From contig CM066287.1 in assembly GCA_033816765.1 (NCBI GenBank), positions 4,464,001 through 4,528,000 of the forward strand: a stretch of 64,000 bases of DNA. The letters are read 5' to 3'. The DNA comes from Nothopassalora personata. Its lineage: Eukaryota > Ascomycota > Dothideomycetes > Mycosphaerellales > Mycosphaerellaceae. The notes under the pieces are model-generated. The model was not told the DNA's origin, made no database searches, and saw nothing but the letters and a program-made list of their open reading frames with translations. Of the stretch, positions 44,309 to 54,439 are shown piece after piece. A program made the translations under genes and the position numbers. Positions within the stretch are counted from its first letter, which is position 1. The number at the start of each line of letters is the position of its first letter.

Positions 44309-45140
44309 ATGGCAGAAGTCGCCTCAGCACCCAACCCCAAGGACCAGCAGGTGCCGCTCGACTCCATCCCCATCTCGCCAGACGGCGGCATGACCGACGC
44401 TACCAATGGCGCCGTCAACGCCGACAAGGCCTCCAGCGACGAAAAGATTGTGACTGTCTTCGATGACCCGACCAACTTCAACGTCAAGCACCAGCTGCAG
44501 CACACCTGGACTCTCTGGTTCACCAAGCCACCGAGCGGCAAGCAGGACTGGAATGAGCTGCTCAAGGAGGTCATCAGCTTCAACAGCGTCGAGGAGTTCT
44601 GGGGTATCTACGTGAGTCTACACGCATGCTATTGTTCTGACTTGAATCCCTTACTGATAACTTGCGCCATCACAGAACAACATCACGCCCGCCTCCGAGC
44701 TCGCACAAAAGTCCGACTACCACCTCTTCAAGCAAGGCGTCCGCCCAGAGTGGGAGGACCCTCAGAACAAGCACGGAGGTCGCTGGGCATACACCTTCAA
44801 GGGCACCAAGGCTAACGACGAGGTCTGGCTCAACATCATGCTCGCCGCCATTGGTGAGATGCTGGAGGACGAGAGCGATAACGAGGTCATGGGTGTCGTC
44901 GTCAACATCCGCAAGGCTTTCTGGCGTGTCGGTCTTTGGACCAGAACCGCAGGCCAGCCACCGAAGGGTCGTAAGGACGAGGGTGGCGACCCAGCAGAGA
45001 GTCGCAAGCGTCTAGAGCGTATCGGCAAGCGCTTCAAGGACGTCTTGAACTTGCCGCCACAGGAGTCGATCGAGTTCAGTGGTCACGCCGACTCGGCTCA
45101 CGCTGGAAGCAGCCGCGCCAAGGCAAAGTTTACTGTTTAG
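44309..45140 (+). CDS. CDC33: mRNA cap-binding translation initiation factor eIF4E
   Basis: Exons 44309-44611 and 44676-45140 give 255 residues; the 64-base intron has GTGAGT and CACAG and falls after EEFWGIY. The cap-stacking tryptophans sit in HTWTLWF, RPEWEDPQN and FWRVGLWTR, and the core EFWGIYNNI is intact. The N-terminal 60 residues are a variable disordered tail as in other fungi. It binds the m7G cap and eIF4G to recruit ribosomes, in the cytoplasm. Symbol follows the yeast orthologue. Confidence 0.97.
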
Positions 45141-45644
45141 TAGACTTCGGCCTCACCTCTCACTCGACTTTTTGATTACGGCGCTCACGCGACGACTTGA
45201 CTTGACGATAGCATAGCACATACGGCGCAACAAGGTGTTCAAGACTAGCTGGCAGGACTAGCACAAGGGAGGTTGAGCAAGTGGCCCTCCGGGGGACTAG
45301 ATGGCATGTGCATAAGGTTAAGACTGGGTGGTACTTGGGATGGATAGCTACGATACAATACCCACTGGCATTGCGACATGGAGTTTCCGATGGCGAGACG
45401 GAATGAATAAAAGTAATTTTGCCTACTGTCGACAAGTTTCAACTTGATTCGATTACTTCGCTTGCGGAAGAAGTTCCTGTCTTCTTTGCAATCGCGAACC
45501 AATATCCTACTGGCTCGCTGATGCCGCCTGGCCCAAGATTTGAGCTCAATCAGTCTGATCCGGTGCTCCAACGTCAACAACCCTGGAGCCTTCGCTATCG
45601 ACCGTGCTGACAAGATTCCGCCTCCTGCTCATCTCGTGCTCGCT
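45141..45644. other. Convergent 3' intergenic region
   Basis: This gap separates the stop of eIF4E and the stop of the minus-strand Myb-like gene. AATAAA-like text near 45405 may be the eIF4E 3' end signal. No gene seen. Confidence 0.5.
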
Positions 45645-46346
45645 CTACTCGTCATCCCTACCCTCATCATTGACCTTTCCCTCATCCTTGACCTTTCCCT
45701 CATCCTTGACCTTTCCCTCATCCTTGACCTTTCCCTCATCCTTGACCTTTCCCTCATCCTTGACCTTTCCCTCCCCATCACCTCCATCCTCACCGTCAGC
45801 CTCATCCTTGACAACGGCTCCATCCTCCTCCATCTCCTCCTCCGCCTTCTCCACGCTCGCCAGCGCCAGCGCCTCGGCCTCAGCCCTCGCCTTGGCAGCA
45901 GCAGCAGATGGCGCCTTTGGCTTACGACCCTTCTTCTCGACGGACTTGGCAGGAGCTGCAGGCTCCTCATCGCCCTCCTCACCGCCTCCCGCCTCGTTGG
46001 ACGCGCTCTTGCGCTTCTTTGACTGGGGAGTGGTGGCGGCGGGAACTCCAGTGGTGTCGGGCTCGCCGGCGTAGGAGATGCTTCCTTCGCCTGCGCGGTC
46101 GATTTTCTTCTTCAGCGTGTGCCAGGAGGCTTTGGCGCTGTTGGGGTTCTTGAAGCCGCCGACTTTGGCGAATTTGGCGTAGTCGACCTGGAGGAGGGGA
46201 GTTAGTGGGAGTGGGAGTGGGGAGAGAGTGGTGTTGGTGGTGATGCTTACGGCGAGTTCGGTCTTCATGCAGGTCATTGCTTTGGCGAGGAGCTGGAATT
46301 CGCGGGCGGTGAAGGCGGTTTCGGACTTGTTTGCTGGGGATGACAT
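45645..46346 (-). CDS. Myb/SANT-like small nuclear protein with acidic-basic repeat tail
   Basis: Two minus-strand exons, 46346-46251 and 46187-45645, give 212 residues. The 63-base intron is stop-free and in frame; removing it restores MKTELAVDYAKFAKVGGFKN. Residues about 10-55 form a Myb-like helical domain of the short fungal type (REFQLLAKAM, NPNSAKASWHTLKKKI). The rest is Lys/Ala/Glu-rich like a chromatin protein (SKKRKSAS, KKGRKPKAPSAAAAK), ending in six GKVKDE repeats. It is a paralogue of the next gene with the same intron position. A DNA-binding role is inferred from the domain. Confidence 0.8.
   Translation of the reverse strand: MSSPANKSETAFTAREFQLLAKAMTCMKTELAVSITTNTTLSPLPLPLTPLLQVDYAKFAKVGGFKNPNSAKASWHTLKKKIDRAGEGSISYAGEPDTTGVPAATTPQSKKRKSASNEAGGGEEGDEEPAAPAKSVEKKGRKPKAPSAAAAKARAEAEALALASVEKAEEEMEEDGAVVKDEADGEDGGDGEGKVKDEGKVKDEGKVKDEGKVKDEGKVKDEGKVNDEGRDDE
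45671..45778. repeat. 18-bp coding minisatellite, six units
   Basis: Six consecutive 18-base units (TGACCTTTCCCTCATCCT on the plus strand, the last diverged) encode GKVKDE repeats at the C-terminus of the Myb-like protein. The first five units are almost identical at DNA level, pointing to recent expansion or homogenisation. Confidence 0.95.
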
Positions 46347-46706
46347 GGTTGTGGTTGGTGGTGATGGGTGTGGTGGGAAGTGGTGAGTGAGTGGTTGTGT
46401 CTTCGCGTGAAGGGTTTGGTTACGTAAAGAGGACTGAGGGAAGGAAGAGGAGGAACGAGATTTGATGCTTTTCAGCGTTTGGAGAAAGCTATGAAGATGT
46501 GATGCATTCACTTTCTCAGGGGCAGTCAGCTGCGGGTGGCGCGTGACCTGCGGTCGCTACTCGAACTAAGCTGCTGACATGTGATACTGCGTTCACCATG
46601 ATCCAGCTCACCCATGTCTCATTGGCTGCTCTCCAAGATCTCATCACATTGACGGCGCAGCCATATCATGTTCTCTGTCTTGGTGGTCTTCCAAGTCTGT
46701 GATGCA
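46347..46706. other. Spacer between the two Myb-like paralogues
   Basis: This is the presumed promoter of the 45645-46346 gene. It is G/T-rich on the plus strand near the start codon. No gene seen. Confidence 0.5.
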
Positions 46707-47238
46707 TCATACAAACTCGTCAGTCTCTTCCGCCTTGACAGAAGCCTTCTCTTCCTCCACTGTGGCATCCTCCTCTGCCTCAGCCGCAGCCTTCTTGCCT
46801 CCGCGCTTCTTCGGTGTGGCCTTGGCCTTCTTCGCTGGAGACTCGCCGTTTACGTCCTCCTCCTCCTCCTCCGCTGCTTTCTTGCCGCGCTTGCGCAGGG
46901 TGGCCTTGGGCTATAGGCGTGTTAGACCTGATCGACATTCCATCCTAAGCGAGGAAGGATACCTTTGGAGCGTCACCATTCTCGTCGCCTTCATCGCTGC
47001 CACTGGTGCGCGCCGCCTTAGCGACGAGCTTCTTCTTGATTCCAGCCCACGCATTGCTGGCCGAGCGAGGATTGCTCATGCCGACAATTTTGGCCATCTT
47101 CTCGTAGTCGATCTGTGCTGATGTTAGCACGGAATCGCTCCATGTGAGTAGGTGGACAATCGCCTTCGGCTGCTCCTCAAAACACTGCCATGCGGCAGCC
47201 ATCAGCTCCTGCTCGCGGAGGGTGAAGTCGTCGGCCAT
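46707..47238 (-). CDS. Myb/SANT-like small nuclear protein, second paralogue
   Basis: Three minus-strand exons, 47238-47164, 47112-46963 and 46910-46707, give 142 residues. The first intron (47163-47113, 51 bases) would have a GC donor (AAG then GCGATT) with a GCTAAC branch site and CACAG. It matches the intron position of the neighbouring paralogue exactly and is stop-free in frame, so a retained form is also possible. The helical domain reads REQELMAAAWQCF, IDYEKMAKIVGMSNPRSAS and AWAGIKKKL. The tail is KR/E-rich (TLRKRGKKAAEEEEEDVNG, TPKKRGGKKAA) like histone-like chromatin proteins. Function inferred only. Confidence 0.75.
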
Positions 47239-47582
47239 GATGAGAGTTGCGTGTGTTGGCTGTGATGTCGATGTTTGAGTTGGGAGAGAACCGGGACTTT
47301 GGACGCCGATGTTGTCGGAGGTAAGTAAGTTTGCTTCGCTTTAAGAATTCGTGAGCGCGATTCGTCACGAAACCTCACTTTGGTGCCTCACCAGCCACGT
47401 TCGAGACCGCGTCAGGGTAGACTCTAGTTTACTGACAGACTGAACAATGGTCCTCATGCACTGCGTTACAAGCCCTGCAGAGCAGATCTTACAACACTGC
47501 GCGAGGAGGACCTTGTTGCAATTTTGTTCAGCAGCTTGTCTTGGAACATAATGTGCTTACTCGAATAGAAATTCTAGAATCA
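47239..47582. other. Intergenic region, nothing recognised
   Basis: This is the promoter side of the second Myb-like gene and 3' side of the MRH receptor gene. No gene or repeat seen. Confidence 0.5.
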
Positions 47583-48744
47583 TCAATCATCCCATTCCTC
47601 ATTGAGCTCATCGATGAGCCGATTCTCGGCATCGCTGTCTCCTCGCCCTCGTCCTCGACTGCTGTAGCCTCCAATACCGCCATTGACTCGACTGTACCCT
47701 CGCCGCGATGGCAGGAACCGCGCACACGATGAAGTCAGGATGATGACCAAGTCCTGTAACCTGTCAGTACATGCCTACGGGCCTTTCTGGCGACACAACA
47801 TACCCTAAAGAAGCCAAACATCCCTGCCCACAGCATGTAGTTCGGTATCTGTTGCCACCCTCTCTGGTTCAATACTGCCCTGTTGTATACACATCCTCCA
47901 ACAAAGTAAACCGCGATGGCGATTACCATGATCACCCCAAAGACACCAGATGGATTTAACGAACCACCGCTGCTCGTATTCGCAGTCGCGCAAACAGCCA
48001 TAGATCGTCCTTCGAAGAAGTAGGTGCACTCGTCCAGACTGCCAACGAAACTAAGGGCAAACGTCGGGGCAAGCGGATCTCTGTCGCAGAGCATGCTGAT
48101 GATCGTACTCTTCTTCCTCCCGCCCGATGATGGCTTCCTCTTGGAGTCATTATCATCATCCTTGTCGTCGTCCTTGTCCTTGTCCTTCTTCTTGTCTCCT
48201 CCTCCAATTATTTCTCGAGTCTCCAGATCGTCCACCAGGTTTGCACTCCGTCGTGACACTGATTCGCACGGAGATCCATCTGTGTAGTTGAGGACGAGCT
48301 TCCGGCCTCGCATCACCAGTTCAGAGTTCTGCTGTCTGGCCCAAAATGTTAGTCGTGCCCTCGTTTCCTTGCTCTTTCAACGCGAACTTACCCAAGCGAA
48401 TACGTCTTCCCATCATGCTTGTAATATGCTGAGACGTTCTGCCACCGACTCTTGTCGATGCCCACCACATCCTCTATGGGCTCGATGACTGGCCCGCAGA
48501 CATTGATTGTGAAGTTGTAGCCTAGATCGTATCCCGTTGCATTCCAACTGTGCTCTCTAGGGTGTTTCGCTTTGCTTGCCTTCGGGTCGAGCAACTGCAG
48601 CGAGGTAAGGTCGAAAAAGCTGCCACTCGTCGGCGACGTTATCGTACAAGGCTTGTCGCTGGCCCCCGAATCTTTGGATGCTGCCGCTGAGACAGGCGAC
48701 GTCAGCGACAAGTAGACGGCCAGGGAATAGTATAGCAAGTTCAT
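47583..48744 (-). CDS. MRH-domain type I sorting receptor (mannose-6-phosphate-receptor-like)
   Basis: Three minus-strand exons, 48744-48392, 48335-47804 and 47753-47583, give 351 residues; joins read KTYSLG to QQNSELVMRG and GMFGFFR to DLVIILTSS. A signal peptide (1 to about 20) precedes a cysteine-bonded MRH domain: PCTITSP, FTINVCGPV, LNYTDGSPC, STIISMLCDRDPLA and DECTYFFEGRS. One transmembrane helix (GVIMVIAIAVYFVGGCVY) is followed by QRGWQQIPNYMLW and a cytosolic tail ending RLIDELNEEWDD, the acidic ending shared by fungal proteins of this family. They cycle between Golgi and endosomes; Atg27 and Mrl1 are relatives. A Lys/Asp run (KKKDKDKDDDKDDDND) interrupts the lumenal domain. Confidence 0.85.
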
Positions 48745-49086
48745 GGCGGCGGGTCCGTGTTGGAGAGCAATGCAGAATTCCTGGCATACTTGTCTTCGAG
48801 AAAGAAGTGTGATTCAAGGTTCTGTGGGAAAGGTCCGAGGCACCAGCCACACGGAACTGGGAGACATTTATAGCCAGGGCCCACGCCAATCATTTCGTCA
48901 CGCTTTCGGTTCACTCTCCCTCTTGCACACCAGGACAGTCTCTCACCCATGGCATTGCATTGATTTAGTACAGATGAGACCTTGAGGCGATCCTATCCAG
49001 CCCCACGACTGACCTTCGTAGCTGCACCGCAAAACGACTAATTCTGACCTCTCAACTCTGCCAGCATCTCGTTGGCAATTTCTCAA
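48745..49086. other. Upstream region of the MRH receptor gene
   Basis: This is the presumed promoter of the minus-strand MRH gene. No other gene is seen. Confidence 0.5.
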
Positions 49087-49820
49087 TCACGGGTGTACAG
49101 TACCACGCTCCTCGGCGGCCTTACCGTTCTTCTGCAAACTGACGACAGTCCATCGTCTGCAAAGACTCTCGTTCCACTTCGCTTCGTCGCGTTTGGTTTG
49201 CCTCACATTGCCACGATGACCTTGACGGCTCCACTTCTGCTCTAACATTCGAACGAGCTCCGAGCTTCTTGGCTCCAGGAACGCGCCGCGTTCGATTGAG
49301 TACCAGCCCTCGAACTTGAGGTTCCCACCTTTCGCCTGGGAAACTACCTGCTTGAACACTGCAATTGGGCTGGACGGTGCAGAGTCAGTTGCCGGCAGTT
49401 GCCATTTCTGCGTCTGACCAGATGATGCTTCGCCTGCTGCGTCTCTCGGAGATCGGCTGGGCTGCGTGTCAGCGGCGCTGCTTTTCTCCTCGCTACTGTG
49501 TGGACTATTATGCTGCTCGTCTGCAGGAGAGTGTGGCAGGAGATCCAGGTTTGACTTGGTGAAGATGATTCCGTCAGTGTTCTATCTTGGGTTGGCTTGA
49601 TTGTAGAGGATCACAAACGCGAGCTCCCCAGAAGTGGCGGCAGCATCATACAGAGTTCAGCTTTCTGATGAAGCCTCACGATGGCGTCCGTTGTCTTGGG
49701 ACGCTGACCAAAAGTGGTTGGTGATCTCTTCGAGGGAGAGGCAATCCTTCTGTTTGGCCGGCTCTTCTTCTGGAGCAGGCTTTGTGCTTGCGCTCTGCTA
49801 GCGACGACCTGGCGGAACAT
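49087..49820 (-). CDS. Uncharacterised protein, uncertain exon model
   Basis: Minus-strand blocks 49820-49680 and 49581-49087 join in phase across a 98-base GTGAGG...ATAG gap to give 211 residues. The last block is convincing: it holds IIFTKSNLDLLPHSP, FEGWYSIERGAFLEPRSSEL, VRMLEQKWSR and WNESLCRRWTVVSLQK. Inside the gap, the frame also reads LAFVILYNQANPR and then a TAG (49584-49582) before NTDGIIFTK, which looks like continuous protein text with a stop. So either the gap is an intron or the gene has a nonsense mutation. More coding may lie upstream near 49850-49950 (EELRKVQSEESSSPFKVVAW). Family not recognised. Confidence 0.4.
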
Positions 49821-50111
49821 ATTTATTCATGGTGAGTGGATTCTCATTTCACGACTCCAGCAAGAGTAGTTGGTTTCCATGCCACAACTTTGAACGGGCT
49901 GCTGCTCTCCTCGCTTTGCACTTTTCGAAGCTCCTCGAAGCTTGACGCGCTAGAACGCGCCGCTCACATGAGCAAGAAAATCATGGGACTCATGCCATTC
50001 ACCTCTCCTCAGCTATGACGTCGGCCGAATTACCTGAGGTCCCGCGACTTGGGATTGACGTCGGGCAAAGACCTCATCCTTCAAACCGCACTTGCGACTA
50101 CTAATCCAGTC

Positions 50112-50621
50112 ATGGAAGAATTGAAAGGGCTTAAGGATTACCTCAAGGCAAGCAATGCCGATGGGACTCATATCCTGGAAGCAACGACAACGTAAGTGAC
50201 ATGGTGTGTATAGAACCAACTGTACACCACCCACACCCCGCTTCAGCTGCCTGTAGCTTCTGCTCCCTCTCTTGAGACGCTCAAAGACTGAGAGACGTGA
50301 CTCCTAGCTGGTGTTCACAATGCAAGGCCATCCAACCCTTTGTGGACAAGATGATCGCCAAGTATCCCGATGCAAAGTTCTATAAATATGACACCGATAC
50401 GGCTCTTGGTACGTTGCAGGCCCGATGGCGGGACGTTTCTAATAAGAGCACTGACTCTTGCAGATATCACACAGGAACTTGGTGTGAACTCAATGCCGAC
50501 TTTCCACATTTTCAAAGACGGCGATGTGAAGGACAGTGTGACTGGCGCCAAGGCACAAGCTTTGGAAAAGGCGATAAGCTCGAACTACGATGGCAAGGTC
50601 GTTGATATACCATCCGACTAG
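50112..50621 (+). CDS. Thioredoxin with WCSQC active site
   Basis: Exons 50112-50191, 50308-50408 and 50464-50621 give 112 residues, the normal size of a single thioredoxin domain. Introns are GT-AG and phase-correct (ATTT to WCSQCK; DTDTAL to DITQELGVNSMPTF). The redox motif is WCSQC instead of the usual WCGPC, and the cis-proline loop SMPTFHIF is intact. The beta strand before the active site reads THILEATTT, less hydrophobic than usual. A cytosolic disulfide reductase is expected, with altered redox potential or partners because Gly-Pro is replaced by Ser-Gln. Confidence 0.9.
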
Positions 50622-50965
50622 ATAATTAGCAGCGGATCAAGGCCGCAAGAGCGAGCTGTCGCTGATTGTATTTGCCGCACGTGGATTGGTCGTGTCAGGA
50701 GTAATGGATTGCTGATAGTGCTGATGCTTCCCAAGATTTGCAACAAGTTGGTATCTGAAGCGAATCACTTGTTCGCAAGTAACGTTGTCGTTACTCCATC
50801 ATGCATTCCTGGATCTCTAGGCTGGATCTCTAGACTATGTCATATCTGCAGTCATTTGCAGCGAGAGGTATAGTAGCCAGAATGAAGGCTCCGTCACCAA
50901 AGCTCATCCCATAGCAAATCGTCCTTACTGTGAACCGACGACTCAGCAATCCGATAACGTGTCTC
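50622..50965. other. Convergent 3' intergenic region
   Basis: This gap separates the stops of thioredoxin and the F-box gene. It holds an 11-base direct repeat (CTGGATCTCTAG near 50811 and 50823). No gene seen. Confidence 0.5.
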
Positions 50966-53121
50966 CTATTCTACATCATCCAATGCTCCGTGTTCAACCC
51001 GTTCGACTCCATAGTCCTCCTCTGCAGCTGTGGTAGCGCCGGGCGTGTTCTGAACTTGAGCTGGAGTGACAGGCGCTGCCTGGGCAACACCATTCACTGC
51101 TGGGTTGGGCAGAGGGCCGTTCGGATCAACACCTTGTAGGAGCTGGCCGAGGGCTGGGATGCCTTGCGCGGCCAAGCCTCCTGGTGGAGGAGCGCCGGGG
51201 AATAGTGTACTGTTATTAGGGGCTGCTCCGTTCGCAGGAGCGGTTGGAGGGCCGACACCCTGGATCATACCACCCATGTGGTTGAATACCTGCTGGAAAG
51301 ACTGCTGGACTGCCTGCGTAAATGCGGCATTCGGGTTTGCTGCGGCGCCGGTTGCAGGCGCAGCGGCCGGCACAGCAGCCACTGGCATGGCACCAAGCAG
51401 ACCACCCGCTGATCCATTCGTGCCTGGTGCACCTAACATGCCAAACATGTCGACGAGTTGGTCCTCGCCTGCGATATTGTACTCCTTGATCATCTGCGTG
51501 ACCTGAGAATGTACCTCGTCGCCTTGTAAACAGACGAAGTATCCACGCTCTGACGAGTGACCACAAAGCGCCTTCCAATCCGGCGTGTAGAACTCGCAGC
51601 GACTTGACGAGGACTCCTCCTCTGCGGAGAGCGATGGCTCCGCCACGATTGAGGAGGAAGAGTCGTCAATGCCCACATCCAAGTCTTGAGGCTCTTCTTC
51701 GACCAGATATTCCAGCGCGAACAGCCCTGGTGGCTCGTCGTCACTCTCGTCTTCCCCATCGGTGTCCTGCCACTGTTCGTCCTCGTTTCCAGCATCGCCC
51801 GCTTGTGGACCTCCAAACAAGATAGACATTGGATCAGCTGACTCAGGTTCATGCTGCTCCAAAAAATAAACCTTCTGACCAGCCGACGTGGCATAGAAAA
51901 TATGCAGGTGTTCGAGTAGCGGGAGCTTGTCCAATGCCCTCAGGATGGTCACCCACGACCCGTCGGAGAGATCTATGCAGTCGAATGTGACATCGCGAGC
52001 GGAAGTGAGGTTGCAGACAGCTTTTGCTAGGGTTGCACCTCCTATAGAGACAGCATGCAGCTGGAAAGAACTCAATCTGCTCAGCTGCAAGCACTTCAAT
52101 GTCGTGGCACAGATATCACCGGAACGTGAGCTATGGTCGGATGAGAGATCCAGTCTGCTGATTTGGTGGAACGCTTGCGCGAACCTGCCCATTCGGCGCT
52201 CTGCGCGGGCGATATCGCCAGAAGATGCTGTCAGCTGTCAGTATGTTGTCTGCTTTACATGCGAACCCAGGAAGGACACTTACCCTGTTCTAGACTGAGA
52301 GTGCGCAGATGTAGCTCCACCCCCTCGAGGTTCGAAAATGCAGCGATCAGCTTCGTGACAGTGTCGGTGGAGAAGCTCATGTCAAGTAGTGGCGACAGTG
52401 CATATTGGCCAGAGTTCGTCTGGGAGATTGTTTTGGTACCAAACCTGGTGATTGTGGTGGTGCCGCTAGCGGCGACTGCGTGGACCATGGCTCTGAATAC
52501 ATGTGAAAGCCACTCATGGTAGGTCTGAATCGACTCGTGGTGTCCGCCAAAGAGATCGTCCGGTGGTGGGCATGTCGAGATACTTTGGTAGCCAGTCTTG
52601 CGACGGAATGTGTTCAGTCCGTGCCAGTGAAGATCCGGGAGCAACCTAGCGTGGTCAACGAGCATCAGTGTCCGCAACGAAGGAAGCTGCTTGAAAGCCT
52701 CGACCAGTAGCTTCTTGTCTCGCTCCTGTTGGCGAAGCGCGCGCTGATCTGTCGCATATGCGGCATAGGCCAGCTTCTGGCGCGTGCTGAGTGCTGGGCA
52801 GCAGCCCGGTCTGCTGTCCGGAAAGTGTCCCGTCAACAGAAAGATATGACGGAGGTAGTGGCGGAGTTTGTTGCTGCTAGCTATGCTCGATAGCGCGTTG
52901 AGACTCAAGTTAGAGAAGATGAAGCATTTGGTGCCGATGTGATGGGTGGCGAACTCGTGTAAGACCTTGGCTTCAATGTCGCGACAGGTGATACGCAGAT
53001 TGAATAGATCATCGGACTCGAGCCGACAGGCCACATTCGAGAGAATCTCTTCAGGGAGTGTTGAAAGTCGTGTACTGTTGGTGGTGTTGGTGCTATCGGT
53101 GGCACCAGATGAGGTCGCCAT
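50966..53121 (-). CDS. F-box protein with C-terminal Gly/Pro/Ala-rich tail
   Basis: Two minus-strand exons, 53121-52284 and 52227-50966, give 699 residues. The open frame extends to 53340 only from a TTG, so the ATG at 53121 is used. An F-box lies at about residues 18-60 (LSTLPEEILSNVACRLESDDLFNLRITCRD). Leucine-rich helices follow (LPSLRTLMLVDHARLLPDLH, LPLLEHLHIFYA), as in fungal F-box proteins that present targets to SCF ubiquitin ligases. Residues about 390-480 are acidic and Ser-rich. The last 150 residues are low-complexity (AVPAAAPATGAAANP, FPGAPPPGG). The substrate is unknown. Confidence 0.8.
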
Positions 53122-54439
53122 GAGGTCCTGCTGATCTTGCGCAGTGGCGGTGACGGCAGCGGCACGGTCGAGGATGTTGCTGCTGAAGGACTGTCGGCAC
53201 GCTTGCAGGTGCGATGTAGTTGTTGCTGGTAGAAAGTGCAAAAGTTGGTTGTTAAGGTTGAGATGGTGGCTGTAATCGTGCGAACAGGAAAGCACCACGG
53301 GAGCGGAGCCCCCCGAGTCAAACAACACTCGTCGGGGCAACGTCAGAATTTCGCGGAAATCAGTCGAACCTGTACAGCAAATCAGTGAATGTATGCAGAA
53401 TACCAGACAGTCCCAAATGCTGTTGACAGGCCAACGTGAAGATGAACCGCGTCTCGTACCACCAAGTGGACACTCCAGTCTCGAGCAGCCACCTCCAGCG
53501 GGCCCGAACCTTCCTTAGCATGGTCGTCAGATTGTCATTGTCACCCCTAACTCGAACGTCGATGTTACCGCAGTTGTCGCTTGGGACAAAAGCAAGCCGC
53601 TCGTTGTCCAGCTACCCGCAATGTGCTGCGATGACGTCCACCTAGTGTACGCACTGGTCCTCCTACACATCATGCGCCTCGAGTGGACAGCGAAATGGTA
53701 GACTGCCTGAGATCGTAGGCGCCCCGAGCACCTTCAACTCAGACCTGCCAGCAAATATGCAAGCATTGGGAAATAGGTCCTGGCCTTGATAAAAAAGGAT
53801 CAACGGTACAGGCTTGTATCACGATGGGTCCTGATCGTAACCGACATCAAAGAGTTCTGACAAGGAGTGAGTATTCAATACGCTGGCCGACTTCTTCAGC
53901 TTGATTCCGTCATCCGAGCGCGCAAGCGACCTGACCGTGGTCATTCTCTGAATCCTCCGGCAGCACCAAGTACTTCCTACGAAGCGCCGATCCCTGTGTA
54001 CAGACGAGACAGCCACCTTGATGATAGCTGACCACCTGCTGGTTACGGCGACAATCAGCCACGAATTGGGGCATGAGTCAAGACAGAGTCAAAGTAGTGA
54101 CGCACGTTGGTATACTTACATGCCTAATCTCTAGGATGCGCCACGGCTCGCTGCTATCCGTAAAACTCCACCAAGATCGATATTGCTTTGCTAACCTCTG
54201 GCATGCTTCGGTCACTTCTCCAGCCCGAAGCTCTTCATTCCTGGAGTAGCTGATTCATCCAACATCTGCTCGTAAACAGCATGCCAGCGAAAGACTTGCG
54301 CGGAGCTCGAAGTCAGTCGAAATTTGGAACAAGGCCAACGTTGCCTAGCCGTCCGAAAAGAAGCTGAAGAAGCTGGGCGTGGGGAAGCTGCTAGCATATG
54401 AGAATTCGACCTCATAATAATGAAGTAAATGAAAGCTTG
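53122..54439. other. Upstream region of the F-box gene
   Basis: About 1.3 kb between two minus-strand genes. One plus-strand open piece, 53519-53701, has protein-like text (VVAWDKSKPLVVQLPAMCC, VYALVLLHIMRLEWTAKW) but no start or full gene could be built. Otherwise nothing is recognised. Confidence 0.45.

Noticed and set aside
52228..52283. Earlier of two CTGACAG acceptors in the F-box gene intron
   Set aside because: Using it shifts the frame and loses the GDIARAERRMGRF continuation; the second CTGACAG keeps phase.
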